A stretch of 64,000 bases of DNA, from positions 60,939,173-61,003,172 of the forward strand of contig OX393551.1 in the NCBI GenBank assembly GCA_947650365.1. Reading direction: 5' to 3'. Below, in pieces: positions 21,296-36,900 of the stretch. The DNA comes from Chamaelirium japonicum (Eukaryota > Streptophyta > Magnoliopsida > Liliales > Melanthiaceae). Each line of letters starts with the position of its first letter. Position 1 is the stretch's first letter. The position numbers and the translations under genes were made by a program. The notes under the pieces are model-generated. The model searched no databases. It had not been told where the DNA came from and saw nothing but the letters and a program-made list of their open reading frames with translations.

Positions 21296-23028
21296 ACGAT
21301 CTATTCTAATTCATTCGCACGAATGTATCCATTCTAATACATTCGTACGATCCATTCTAATTCATTCGCACAATCTATTCTAACTCATTCGTACGATCCA
21401 TTCTAATTCATTAGCACGATCCATTCTAATTCATTCGTACGATCCATTCTATTCATTCGTACGATCCATACTTACTCATTCGTACGATCCATTCTAATTC
21501 ATTCGCACGATCCATTCTAATTCATTCATACGATCCATTCTAATTCATTAGCACGATCCATTCTAATTCATTCGTACGATCCATTCTATTTCATTCGTAT
21601 GATCCATTCTTACGGATTCGTACGATCCATTCTAATTCATTCGCACGAATGTATCCATTCTAATTCATTCGTACGAACCATTCTAATTCATTCGCACGAT
21701 CCATTCTAATTCATTTGTACGATCCATTCTAATTCATTCATACAATCCATTCTAATTCTTTCGCACGAATATATCCATTCTAATTCATTTGTATGATCCA
21801 TTCTAATTTATTCGCACGATCCATTCTAATTCATTCTTACGATCCATTCTAATTCATTCGTTCGAACTATTCTAATTCATTCGCACAATCCATTCTAATT
21901 CCTTCGTTTGATCCATTCTAATTCCTTCGTACGATCCATTTTATTTCATTCGTATGATCCATTCCAATTCCTTTGTACGATCCATTCTGATTCATTCCCA
22001 TGAATGTATCCATTCTAATTCATACGTATGATCCATTCTAATTCATTCATACGATCCAATCTAATTCATTCATATGATCCATTCTAATTCATTCGCACGA
22101 ATGTATCTATTCTAATTCATTCATACGATCCATTCTAGTTCATTCGCATAATCTATTCTAATTCCTTCGTACGACCCATTCTAATTCATTTGCACGATCC
22201 ACTCTAATTCATTCGTACGATCCATTCTATTTCTTTCGTACGATCCATTCTTACTCATTCGTACGATCCATTCTAATTTATTCGCACGAATGTATCCATT
22301 CTAATTCATTCGTACGATCCATTCTAATTCATTCGCACGATCCATTCTAATTCATTCATACGATCCATTCTAATTCTTTCACAGGAATGTATCCATTCTA
22401 ATTCATTCGTACGATCCACCCTAATTCCTTCGTATGATCCATCCTAATTCATTCGCACGAATGTATCCATTCTAATTCATTCGTACGATCCATTTGAATT
22501 CATTCATACGATCCATTCTAATTCATTCATACGATCCATTCTAATTCATTCGTACGATCCATTCTAATTCATTCGCACGAATGTATCCATTCTAATTCAT
22601 TCGCACGATCCATTCTAATTAATTCGCACAATCTATTCTAATTCATTCGTACGATCCATTCTAATTTATTAGCATGATCCATTCTAATTCATTCGTACGA
22701 TCCATTCTATTTTATTCGTAGGATCCATTCTTCGTCATTTGCACAATCCATTCTAATTAATTCATACGATCCATTCTAATTCATTCGTATGATCCATTCT
22801 AATTCATTCGTACGATTCTAATTCATTCGTACGATCCATTCTATTTCATTCGTATGATCCATTCTAATTCCTTCGTACGATCCATTCTAATTCATTCCCA
22901 TGAATGTATCCATTCTAATTCATACGTACGATCCATTCTAATTCATTTGCACGATCCATTCTAATTCATTCGTACGATCCATTCTAATTCATTTGCATGA
23001 TCCATTCTAATTCATCGTACAATCCATT
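21296..23028 (-). repeat. satellite block 6, minus orientation
   Basis: Shows a 189-bp higher-order period (22096 to 22285). Right junction near 23028 is not a simple palindrome. Confidence 0.85.
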
Positions 23029-24293
23029 GTGCAAATGAATTAGAATGGATCGTGCGAATGAATTTGAATGGATACATTCGTGCGAATGAATTAGAATGGA
23101 TCATATGAATGAATTAGAATAGATCGTATGAATGAATTCGAATGGATTGTACGAATGAATTAGAATGGATACATTCATGCGAACAAATTAGAATGGATCT
23201 TACGAAGGAATTAGGGTGGATCGTACGAATGAATAAGAATTGATACATTCGTGCGAAAGAATTAGAATTGATTATATGAATATAATAGAAGGGATCGTAT
23301 GAATGAATTAGAATGGATCGTGCGAATGAATTAGAATGGATCGTACGAATGAATTAGAATGGATCATACGAATGAATTAGAGTGGATCGTGCGAATGAAT
23401 TAGAATGGATCGTACGAATGAATTAGAATGGATACATTTGTGCGAATGAATTAGAATTGATCGTATGAATGAATTAGAATGGATCGTGCGAAGGAATTAA
23501 AATGGATCATACAAATGAATTAGAATGGATACATTCGTGCGAATGAATTAGAATGGATCATACGAAGGAATTAGGGTGGATCGTACGAATGAATTAGAAT
23601 GAATACATTTTGCGAAAGAATTAGAATGGATTGTATGAATGAATTAGAATGGATCGTATGAATGAATTAGAATGGATCGTATGAATGAGTAAGAATGGAT
23701 CGTACGAATGAAATAGAATGGATCGTACGAATGAATTAGAATGGATCGTGCGAATGAATTAGATTGGATCGTGCGAATGAATTAGAATGGATCATGCTAA
23801 TGAATTAGAATGGATCGTACGAATGAATTAGAATGGATCGTACGAATGAATTAGAATGGATACATTCGTGCGAATGAATTAGAATGGATCGTATGAATGA
23901 ATTAGAATGGATCGTATGAATGAATTAGAATGTATCGTGCGAATGAATTAGAATGGATCGTACGAATGAATTAGAATGGATCGTACGAATGAATTAGAAT
24001 GGATCGTGCGAATGAATTAGAATGGATCGTACGAATGAATTAGAATGGATCGTGCGAATGAATTAGAATGGATCGTACGAATGAGTTAGAATGGATCATG
24101 CTAATGAATTAGAATGGATCGTATGAATGAATTAGAATGGATCGTACGAATGAATTAGAATGGATACATTCGTGCGAATGAATTAGAATGGATCATATGA
24201 ATGAATTAGAATGGATCGTATGAATGAATTAGAATGTATCGTGCGAATGAATTAGAATGGATCGTACGAATGAATTAGAATGGATCGTACTAA
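23029..24293 (+). repeat. satellite block 7, plus orientation
   Basis: From about 23650 to 24290 the higher-order order GAGTAA, GAAATA, GTGCG/GTGCT is repeated. Ends with 19-bp perfect arms 24272-24290 and 24301-24319 around 10 nt. Confidence 0.85.
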
Positions 24294-25344
24294 TTCATTT
24301 GTACGATCCATTCTAATTCATTCTAATTCATTTGTACGATCCATTTTAATTCATTAGCACGATCCATTCTAATTCATTCTTACGATCCAATCTATTTCAT
24401 TCGTACGATCCATTCTTACTCATTCGTACGATCCATTCTAATTCATTCGCACGAATGTATCCATTCTAATTCATTCGTATGATCCATTCTAATTTATTCG
24501 CACGATCCATTCTAATTCATTCATACGATTCATTCTAATTCATTCGCACGATCCATTCTAATTCATTCATACGATCCATTCTAATTCATTCATACAATCC
24601 ATTCTAATTCTTTTGCACGAATGTATCCATTATAATTCATTTGTACGATCCATTCTAATTCCTTGGTACGATCCATTCGAATTCATTCATACGATCCATT
24701 CTAATTAATTTATACGATCCATTCTATTTCATTCGCACGAATGTATCCATTCTAATTCATTCGTACGATCCATTCTAATTCATTCGCACGATCCAATCTA
24801 ATTCATTCGCACGATCCATTCTAATTCATTCGCACGAATGTATCCATTCTAATTCATTCGTACGATCCATTCTAATTCATTCGCACGATCCATTCTAATT
24901 CATTCGCACGATCCAATCTAATTCATTCATACGATCCATTCTAATTCATTAGCACGATCCATTCTAATTCATTCGTACGATCCATTCTATTTCATTTGTA
25001 CGATCCATTCTTACTCATTCGTACGATCTATTCTAATTCATTCGCACGAATGTATCCATTCTAATTCATTCGTACGATCCATTCTAATTCATTCGCACGA
25101 TCCAATCTAATTCATTCATACGATCCATTCTAATTCATTAGCACGATCCATTCTAATTCATTCGTACGATCCATTCTATTTCATTTGTACGATCCATTCT
25201 TACTCATTCGTACGATCTATTCTAATTCATTCGCACGAATGTATCCATTCTAATTCATTCGTACGATCCATTCTAATTCATTCGCACGATCCATTCTAAT
25301 TCATTCATACGATCCATTCTAATTCATTCGTATGATCTATTCTA
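24294..25344 (-). repeat. satellite block 8, minus orientation
   Basis: Holds the left edge of the 14.6-kb duplication and a private 189-bp tandem duplication (25011-25209). Ends at ATTCTATAGAAT, 25339-25350. Confidence 0.85.
25011..25209 (-). repeat. 189-bp higher-order unit duplicated only in unit A
   Basis: TTACTCATTC and the following 180 bp or so recur with an offset of exactly 189 bp (25011 and 25200), one higher-order repeat of seven 23-bp and one 28-bp monomers. Unit B has a single copy at about 39593. Confidence 0.75.
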
Positions 25345-28300
25345 TAGAATGGATACATTCATGGGAATGAATTAGAATGGATCGTACGAAGGAATTAGAA
25401 TGGATCATACGAATGAAATAGAATGGATCGTACGAAGGAATTAGAATGGTTGGATCGTACGAATGAATTAGAATGGATACATTCGTGCAAAACAATTAGA
25501 ATTGATTGTATGAATGAATTAGAATGGATCATGCAAATGAATTAGAATGGATCATGCGAATGAATTAGAATGGATCGTACGAATGAATTAGAATAGATTG
25601 TGCGAATGAATTAGAATGGATCGTACGAATGAATTAGAATGGATACATTCGTGCGAATGAATTAGAATGGATCATACGAAGGAATTAGGGTGGATCGTAC
25701 GAATGAATTAGAATGGATACATTCGTGCGAAAGAATTAGAATGGATTGTATGAATGAATTAGAATGGATCGTGCGAATGAATTAGAATGGATCGTACGAA
25801 TGAATTAGAATGGATCGTACGAATGAACTAGAATAGATCGTATGAATGAATTAGAATGGATCGTGCGAATGAATTAGAATGGATCGTACGATTGAATTAG
25901 AATGGATACATTCGTGCGAATGAATTAGAATGGATCGTACGAATGAGTAAGAATGGATCATACGAAGGAATTAGAATGGATCATACGAATGAAATAGAAT
26001 GGATCATACGAAGGAATTAGAATGGATCGTACGAATGAAATAGAATGGATACATTCATGGGAATGAATTAGAATGGATTGTACGAAGGAATTAGAATGGA
26101 TCGTACGAAGGAATTAGAATGGACCGTACGAATGAATTAGAATGGATACATTCATGCAAAAGAATTAGAATGGATTGTATGAATGAATTAGAATGGATCA
26201 TGCAAATGAATTAGAATAAATCGTGCGAATGAATTAGAATGGATCGTACGAATGAATTAGAATAGATTGTGCGAATGAATTAGAATGGATCGTACGAATG
26301 AATTAGAATGGATACATTCGTGCGAATGAATCAGAATGGATCGTATGAATGAATTAGATTGGATCGTATGAATGAATTAGAATGGATCGTACGTATGAAT
26401 TAGAATGGATATATTCATGGGAATGAATTAGATTGGATAGTACGAAGGAATTAGAATGGATCATAAGAATGAAATAGAATGGATCGTATGAAGGAATTAG
26501 AATGGATCGTACGAAGGAATTAGAATGGATCGTACAAATGAATTATAATGGATACATTCGTGCAAAAGAATTAGAATGGATTGTATGAATGAATTAGAAT
26601 GGATCGTGCAAATGAATTAGAATGGATCGTGCGAATGAGGATACATTCATGCGAATGAATTAGAATGGATCGTACGAATGAGTAAGAATGGATCATACGA
26701 ATGAAATAGAATGGATCGTACGAATGAATTAGATTGGATCGTGCGAATGAATTAGAATGGATCGTACAAATGAATTAGAATGGATACATTCAAGCAAATG
26801 AATTAGAATGGATCGTATTAATGAATTAGAATGGATCGTATGAATGAATTCGAATGGATCGTACGAATGAATTAGAATGGATACATTCGTGCGAATGAAT
26901 TAGAATGGATCATACAAAGGAATTAGGGTGGATCGTACGATTGAATTAGAATGGATACATTCATGCAAAAGAATTGGAATGCATTGTATGAATGAATTAG
27001 AATGGATCGTATGAATGAATTAGAATAGATCGTGCGAATGAATTAGAATGGATTGTGCTAATGAGTAAGAATGGATCGTACGAATGAAATAGAATGGATC
27101 GTACGAATGAATTAGAATGGATTGTGCTAATGAATTAGAATGGATCGTACGAATGAATTAGAATAGATTGTGCGAATGAATTAGAATGGATCTTGCGAAT
27201 GAATTAGAATGGATACATTCGTGCGAATGAATTAGAATGGATCGTACGAGTGAATTAGAATGGATCGTATGAATGAATTCAAATGGATCGTATGAATGAA
27301 TTAGAATGGATACATTCGTGCGAATGAATTAGAATGGATCATACGAAGGAATTAGGGTGGATCGTACGAATGAATTAGAATGGATACATTCGTGCGAAAG
27401 AATTAGAATGGATTGTTTGAATGATTTAGAATGGATCATATGAATGAATTAGAATGGATCGCGCGAATGAATTAGAATGGATCGTACAAATGAATTAGAA
27501 TGGATACATTAATGCGAATGAATTAGAATGGATCGTACGAATGAGTAATAATATATCGTATGAATAAAATAGAATGGATCGTACGAATGAATTAGAATGG
27601 ATCGTGCTAACGAATTAGAATGGATCGTATGAATGAATTAGAATAGATTGTGCGAATGAATTTGAATAGATCGTACGAATGAATTAGAATGGATACATTC
27701 GTGTGAATGAATTAGAATGGATCGTATGAATGAATTAGATTGGATCGTATGAATGAATTAGAATAGTTTGTATGTATGAATTAGAATGGATACATTCATG
27801 GGAATGAATTAGAATGGATCGTACGAAGGAATTAGAATAGATCATACGAATGAAATAGAATGGATCGTATGAAGGAATTAGAATGGATTGTGCGAATGAA
27901 TTAGAATGGATCGTACGAATAAATTAGAATGGATCGTATGAATGAATTAGAATGGATCGTGCGAATGAATTAGAATGGATCATACGAATAAATTAGAATG
28001 GATACATTCGTGAAAAAGAATTAGAATGGATTGTATGAATGAATTAGAATGGATCGTACGAATGAATTAGAATGGATCGTGCGAATAAATTAGAATGGAT
28101 CGTACGAATGAATTAGAATTGATACATTCGTGTGAATGAATTAGAATGGATCGTACGAATGAGTAAGAATGGATCCTACGAATGAAATTGAATGGATCGT
28201 ACGAATGAATTAGAATGGATCGTGCGATTGAATTAGAATGGATCGTATGAATTAATTAGAATGGATCGTGCGAATGAATTAGAATGGATCGTACGAATGA

Positions 28301-28745
28301 GTAAGAATGGATCGTACGAATGAAATAGAATGGATCGTATGAATGAATTAGAATGGAGCGTGCTAATGAATTAGAATGGATCGTACGAATGAATTAGAAT
28401 AGATTGTGCGAATGAATTAGAATGGATCGTACGAATGAATTAGAATGGATACATTCTTGCGAATGAATTAGAATGGATCGTATGAATGAATTAGATTGGA
28501 CCGTATGAATGAATTAGGATGGATCGTACGCATGAATTAGAATGGATACATTCATGGGAATTAATTAGAATGTATCGTACGAAGGAATTAGAATGGATCA
28601 TACGAATAAAATAGAATGGATCGTACGAAGGAATTAGAATGGATCGTACGTTATGAATGAATTAGAATGGATCGTACATATGAATTAGAATGGATACATT
28701 CATGGGAATGAATTAGAATGGATCGTACGAAGGAATTAGAATGGA
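25345..28745 (+). repeat. satellite block 9, plus orientation
   Basis: A 3.4-kb uninterrupted block with many ATTCATGGG and GAAGG variants. Counterpart in the second duplication unit is 39739-43277. Ends at the 26-bp perfect palindrome 28733-28758. Confidence 0.85.
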
Positions 28746-29204
28746 TCCATTCTAATTCATTCGTACGATCCATTCTAATTCATTCATACGATCCATTCTA
28801 ATTCATTCATACGATCCAATCTAATTCATTCATACGATCCATTCTAATTCATTCGCACGAATGTATCCATTCTAATTCATTCGTACGATCCATTCTAATT
28901 CATTCGCACGATCCAATCTAATTCATTCGCACGATCTATTCTAATTCATCATTCACACAATCTATTCTAATTCATTCGTACGATCCATTCTAATTCATTA
29001 GCACGATCCATTCTAATTCATTCGTATGATCCATTCTATTTAATTCGTACGATCCATTCATACTCATTCGTACGATCCATTCTAATTCATTCGCACGAAT
29101 GTATCCATTCTAATTCATTCGTACGATCCATTCTAATTCATTCGCACGATCCATTCTAATTCATTCATACGATCCATTCTAATTCATTCGTACGATCCAT
29201 TCTA
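28746..29204 (-). repeat. satellite block 10, minus orientation
   Basis: Short inverted block between two perfect palindromes (28733-28758 and 29195-29214). Counterpart 43278-43723. Confidence 0.85.
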
Positions 29205-31037
29205 TAGAATGGATACATTCATGGGAATGAATTAGAATGGATCGTACGAAGGAATTAGAATGGATCATACGAATGAATTAGAATGGATCGTATGAATGAA
29301 TTTGAATGGATCGTACGAATGAATTAGAATAGATGGTGCGAATGAATTAGAATGGATCGTACGAATGAATTAGAATGGATACATTCATGCGAAAGAATTA
29401 GAATGGATTTTATGAATGAATTAGAATGAATCATGCAAATGAATTAGAATGGATCATGCGAATGAATTAGAATGGATCGTACGAATGAATTAGAATGGAT
29501 TGTGCGAAAGAATTAGAATGGATCATACGAATGAATTAGAATGGATACATTCGTGTGAATGAATTAGAATGGATCGTATGAATGAATTAGACTTGATCGT
29601 ATGAATGAATTCGAATGGATCGTATGAAAAAATTAGAATGGATACATTCGTGCGAATGAATTAGAATGGATCATACGAAGGAATTAGGGTGGATCGTACG
29701 AATGAATTAGAATGGATACATTCGTGCGAAAGAATTAGAATGGATTGTATCGATGAATTAGAATGGATCGTATGAATGAATTAGAATGGATCGTGCGAAT
29801 GAATTAGAATGGATCGTACGAATAAATTAGAATGGATCGTACGAATGAATTAGAATAGATCGTGCGAATGAATTAGAATGGATCGCACGAATGAATTAGA
29901 ATAGATATATTCGTGCAGATGAATTAGAATGGATAGTACGAATAAGTAAGAATGAATCGTATGAATGAAATAGAATGGATCGTATGAATGAATTAGAATG
30001 GATCGTGCTAATGAATTAGAATAGATCGTACGAATGAATTAGAATAGATTGTGCGAATGAATTAGAATGGATCGTACGAATGAATTAGAATGGATCGTAT
30101 GAATGAATTAGAATGGATCGTGCAAATAAATTAGAATGGATACATTCGTGCGAATGAATTAGAATGGATACATTCGTGCGAATGAATTAGAATGGATCTT
30201 ACGAATGAGTAAGAATGGATCGTACGAATGAAATAGAATGGATCGTACGAATGAATTTGAATGGATCGTGCTAATGAATTAGAATGGATCGTACGAATGA
30301 ATTAGAATAGATTGTGCGAATGAATACATTTTGTGCGAATGAATTAGAATGGATCGTATGAATGAATTAGAATGGATCGTATGAATGAATTAGAATGGAT
30401 CGTATGAATGAATTCGAATGGATAGTACGAATGAATTAGAATGGATACATTCGTGCAAATGAATTAGAATGGATCGTACGAATGAAATAGAATGTATCCA
30501 TTCTAATTCTAATTCATTCATAGAATGGATCGTACGAAGGAATTAGAATGGATCGTACGAATGTATTAGAATGGATCGTACGAATGAATTAGAATGGATA
30601 CACTCGTGCGAATGAATTTGAATGGATCATATGAATGAGTAAGAATGGATCCTACGAATGAAATAGAATGGATTGTACGAATGAATTAGAATGGATCGTG
30701 CGAATGAATTAGATTGAAACGTGCGAATGAATTAGAATGGATACATTCGTGTGAATGAATTAGAATGGATCGTATGAATGTATTAGAATGGATCGTATGA
30801 ATGAACTCGAATGGATCGTACGAATGAATTAGAATGGATCGTGCGAATGAATTAGAATGGATCGTATGAATGAATTAGAATGGATCGTATGAATGAATTA
30901 GAATGGATCGTGCGAGTGAATTAGAATGGATCGTACGAATGAATTAGAATGGATACATTCGCGTGAATGAATTAGAATGGATCGTACGAATGAGTAAGAA
31001 TGGAGAGTACTAATGAAATTGAATGGATCGTACGAAT
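29205..31037 (+). repeat. satellite block 11, plus orientation
   Basis: Contains a tiny inverted insert at about 30493-30522. Counterpart 43724-45557, with the insert at 44991-45017. Confidence 0.85.
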
Positions 31038-32112
31038 GTTTCCATTCTATTTGATTCGTACAATCCATTCTTACTTATTCATACGATCCATTCTAATTTA
31101 TTCGCACGAATGTATCTATTCTAATTCATTCGTACGATCCATTCTAATTCATTCGCACGATCCATTCTAATTCATTCGCACGATCTATTCTAATTCATTC
31201 ATATGATCTATTCAAATTCATTCGCACGAATGTATTCATTCTAATTCATTCGTACGATCGATTCTAATTCATTCGCACAATCTATTCTAATTTATTCGTA
31301 CGATCCATTCTAATTCATTCATACGATCTATTCTAATTCATTCACACGATCCATTCTAATTCATTCATACGATCCATTCTAATTTATTCATACAATCCAT
31401 TCTAATTCTTTCACACAAATGTATCCATTCTAATTCATTCGTACGATCAATCCTAATTCTTTTGTATGATCCATTCTAATTCATTCGCACGAATGTATCC
31501 ATTCTAATTCATTCGTACGTTCCATTCTAATTCATTCTAATTCATTCATACGATCCATTAGAATTCATTCATACGATCCATTGTGCGATCCATTTTAATT
31601 CATTCATACGATCATTCATACGATCCATTCTAATTCATTCATACGATCCATTCTAATTCATTCGTACGATCCATTCTAATTCATTCATACGATCCATTCT
31701 TACTCATTCGTACGATCCATTCTAATTCATTCGCACGAATGTATCCATTCTAATTCATTCGAATGATCCATTCTAATTCATTCGCACAATCTATTCTAAT
31801 TCATTCGTACGATCCATTCTAGTTCATTCGCATGAACCATTCTAATACATTTGTACGATCCATTCTAATTCATTCATACAATCCATTCTAATTCTTTTGC
31901 ACGAATGTATCCATTCTAATTCATTCGTACGATCCATTCTATTTCATTTGCACGATCCATTCTAATTCATTCATACGATCCATTCTATTTCATTCGTACG
32001 ATCCATTCAAATTCAATCGCACAATCCATTCTAATTCCTTCGTACGATCCAATCTAATTCATTCTTACGATCCATTCTAATTCATTCGAAAGTATGATCC
32101 ATTCTATTTCAT
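31038..32112 (-). repeat. satellite block 12, minus orientation
   Basis: Monomer order irregular near 31530-31630, where partial monomers are joined. Counterpart 45558-46631. Confidence 0.85.
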
Positions 32113-32365
32113 TAGAATGGATCGTGCGAATGAATTAGAATGGATCATACGAATGAGTAAGAATGGATCGTACGAAAGAAATAGAATGGATCGTACGAAT
32201 GAATTAGAATGGATCATGCGAATGAATTAGATTGGATCGTGCAAATGAATTAGAATGGATCGTACGAATGAATTAGAATGGATACATTCGTGCGAATGAA
32301 TTAGAATGGATCGTATGAATGAATTAGAATAGATCGTATGAATAAATTCGAATGGATCGTATGAA
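32113..32365 (+). repeat. satellite block 13, plus orientation
   Basis: Eleven monomers only. Counterpart 46632-46886. Confidence 0.8.
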
Positions 32366-33950
32366 TGTATCCATTCTAATTCATTCCTTTGTGCGATCCG
32401 TTCTAATTCATTAGCACGATCCATTCTAATTCATTTGCACAATCTATTCTAATTCATTCTAATTCATTCGCACGATCGATTCTAATTCATTTGTATGATC
32501 CATTCTAATTGTTCCGTACGATCCAACCTAATTCCTTCGTACGATCCATTATAATTCATTTGCACGATCCATTCTAATTCATTCATACTATCCATTCTAA
32601 TTCTTTTGCACGAATGTATCCATTCTAATTCATTCGTGATCCATTCTAATTGATTAGCACGATCCATTCTAATTCATTCATATGATCCATTCTATTTCAT
32701 TCGTACGATCCATTCTAATTCATTCGCACGAACGTATCCATTCTAATTCATTCGTACGATCCATTCTAATTCATTCGCACGATCCATTCTAATTCATTCG
32801 TACGATCCATTCTAATTCATTCGTACGATCCATTCTAATTCATTCGCACGATCCATTCTAATTAATTCCTTCGATCCACTCTAATTCATTCATACAGTCC
32901 ATTCTAATTCTTTCGCAGGAATGTATCCATTCTAATTCATTTGTACGATCCACCCTAATTCCTTCGTATGATCCATTCTAATTTATTCGCACGAATGTAT
33001 CCATTCTAATTCATTCATACGATCCATTCGAATTCATTCATACGATCCATTCTAATTCATTCATACGATCCATTCCAACTCATTCGCACGAATGTATCCA
33101 TTCTAATTCATTCGTACGATCCATTCTAATTCATTCGCACAATCTATTCTAATTCATTCATACGATCCATTCTAATTCATTCGCACGATCCATTCTAATT
33201 CAATCGCATGATCCATTCTAATTGATTCATACAATCTATCTAATTCTTTTGCACGAATGTATCCATTTTAATTCATTCGTACGATCCATTCTAATTCCTT
33301 CGTACGATCCATTCTAATTCCTTCGTACGATCCATTCTATTTCATTCGTATGATCCATTCTAATTCCTTCGTACGATCCATTCAAATTCATTCCCATGAA
33401 TGTATCCATTCTAATTCATACGTACGATCCATTCTTACTCTTTTGTACGATCCATTCTACTTTATACGTACGATCCATTCTTACTTATTCGTACGATCCA
33501 TCCTAATTCACTCATATGATCCATTCAAATTCATTCGTACGATCCATTCTAATTCATTCGCATAATCTATTCTAATTCATTCGTATGATCCATTCTAATT
33601 CATTCGCACGATCCATTCTAATTCATTCATACGATCCATTCTAATTCATTTGTACGATCCATTCTAATTCATTCGTACGATCCATTCTAATTCATTCGGA
33701 CAGTCTATTCTAATTCACTCGTACAATCCATTCTAATTCATTAGCACGATCCATTCTAATTCATTCGTACGATCCATTCTTTTTCATTCGTACGATCCAT
33801 TCTAATTCATTCGCACGATCCATTCTAATTCATTCATACGATCCATTCTATTTCATTCGTACGATCCATTCTTATTGATTCGTACGATCCTATCTAATTC
33901 ATTCGCACGAATGTATCCATTCTAATTCATTCGTACGATCCATTCTAATT
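32366..33950 (-). repeat. satellite block 14, minus orientation
   Basis: Has truncated monomers (for example GTGATCC near 32636) shared with its counterpart 46887-48606. Confidence 0.85.
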
Positions 33951-36900
33951 GATCGTATGAATGAATTCGAATTGATCGTACGAATGAATTAGAATGGATA
34001 CATTCGTGCGAATGAATTAGAATAGATCATATGAAGCAATTAGGGTGGATCGTACGAATGAATTAAAATGGATACATTCATGCGAAAGAATTAGAATGGA
34101 TTGTATGAATGAATTAGAATGGATCGTATGAATGAATTAGAATGGATCATGCGAATGAATTAGAATGGATCGTACGAATGAATAGAATGGATACATTCGT
34201 GCGAATGAATTAGAATGGATCGTACGAATGAGTAAGAATGGATCATACAAATGAATTAGAATGGATCGTACGAATGAATTAGAATGGATCGTATAAATGA
34301 ATTAGAATGGATCGTACGAATGAATTAGAATAGATTGTGCGAATGAATTAGAATGGATCGTACGAATGAATTAGAATGGATACATTTGTGCAAATGAATT
34401 AGAATGGATCGTATGAATGAATAAGATTGGATCGTATGAATGAATTAGAATGGATCGTATGTATGTATTAGAATGGATACATTCATGGGAATGAATTAGA
34501 ATGGATCGTACGAAGGAATTAGAATGGATCATACGAATGAAATAGAAGGGATCGTAAGAAGGAATTAGAATGGATCGTTCGAAGGAATTAGAATAGATCA
34601 TACGAATGAATTAGAATAGATTGTGCGAATGAATTAGAATGGATCGTACGAACGAATTAGAATGGATACATTTGTGCGAAAGAATTAGAATGGATTGTAT
34701 GAATGAATCAGAATGGATACATTCGTGCGAAAGAATTAGAATGGATTGTATGAATGAATTAAAATGGATCGTATGAATGAATTAGAAAGGATCGTGCGAA
34801 TGAATTAGAATGGATCATACGAATGAATTAGAATGGATCGTGCGAATGAATTAGAATGGATCGTACGAATGAATTAGAATGGATACAATCGTGCAAATGA
34901 ATTAGAATGGATCGTACGAATGAGTAAGAATGGATCGTACGAATGAAATAGAATGGATCGTACGAATGAATTAGAATGGATCGTGCTAATGAATTAGAAT
35001 GGATCATACGAAAGAATTAGAATAAATGATGCGAATGAATTCGAATGGATCGTACGAATGAATTAGAATGGCTAGTATGAATGAATTAGAAAGGATCGTG
35101 CGAATGAATTAGAATGGATCGTACGAATGAATTAGAATGGATACATTCGTGCGAATGAATTAGAAAGGATCGTACGAATGAGTAAGAATGGATCGTATGA
35201 ATGAAATAGAATGGATCGTATGAATGAATTAGAATGGATCGTGCTAATGATTTAGAATGGATCGCTCGAATGAATTAGAATAGATTGTGCGAATGAATAC
35301 ATTCATGCGAATGAATTAGAATGGATCGTATGAGTGAATTAGAATGGATCGTATGAATAAATTAGAATGGATCGTATGAATGAATTCGAATGGATCGTAC
35401 GAATGAATTAGAATGGATCGTGCGAATGAATTAGAATGGATCGTACGAATGAATTAGAAACGATACATTCGTGCAAATGAATTAGAATGGATCATGCGAA
35501 TGAATTAGAATGGATCATACGAATGAATTAGAATAGATTGTGCGAATGAATTAAAATGGATCGTAAGAATGAATTAGAATGGATACATTCGTGCGAAAGA
35601 ATTATAATGGATTATATGAATGAATTAGAATGGATCGTATGAATGAATTAGAATGGATCGTGCGAATGAATTAGAATGTATCGTATGAATGAGTTAGAAT
35701 GGATCGTATGAATGAATTAGAATGGATCGTATGAATGAGTAAGAATGGATCGTACTAATGAAATAGAATAGATCGTACGAATGAATTAGTATAGATCGTG
35801 AGAATGAATTAGAATGGATCATACGAATGAATTTGAATAGATTGTGCGAATGAATTAGAAAGGATCGTACGAATGAATTAGAATGGATACGTTCGTGCGA
35901 ATGAATTAGAATGGATCATATGAATGAATGAGAATGGATCGTATGAATGAATTAGAATGGATCGTGCGAATGAATTAGAATGGATCGTACGAATGAATTA
36001 GAATGGATACATTCGTGTGAATGAATTAGAATGGATCGTACGAATGAATTAGAATGGATCGTATGAATAAATTAGAATGGATCGTGCGAATGAATTAGAA
36101 TGGATCGTACGAATGAGTAAGAGTGGATCGTACGAATGAAATAGAATGGATCGTACGAATGAATTAGAATGGATCGTGCGAATGAATTAGATTGGATCGT
36201 GCGAATGAATTAGAATGGATCGTACAAATGATATAGAATGGATACATTCGTGCGAATGAATTAGAATGGATCGTATGAATGAATTAGAATGGATCGTACG
36301 AATGAATTAGAATGGATCGTATGAATGAATTAGATTGGATCGTGCGAATGAATTAGAATAGATCGTATGAATGAATTAGAATGGATACATTAGTGCGAAA
36401 GAATTTGAATGGATTGAATGAATGAATTAGAATGGATCGTACGAATGAATTAGAATGGATAGTATGAATGAATTAGAATGGATCGTGCGAATGAATTAGA
36501 ATGGATCGTACGAATGAATTAGAATGGATACATTTGTGCGAATGAATTAGAATGGATCGTATGAATGAGTAAGAATGGATCGTACGAATGAAATAGAATG
36601 GATCGTACGAATGAATTAGAATGGATCGTGCGAATGAATTAGATTGGATCGTGCAAATGAATTAGAATGGATCGTACGAATGAGTAAGAATGGATCGTAC
36701 GAATGAAATAGAATGGATCGTATGAATGAATTAGAATGGATCATACGAATGAAATAGCATGGATCATTTGAATGAATTAGAATGGATCGTATGAATTAGA
36801 ATGGATCGTATGAATGAATTAGAAGGGATTGTGCAAATGAATTAGAATGGATCGTACGAATGAACTTGAATGGATCGTATGAATGAATTAGAATGGATCG

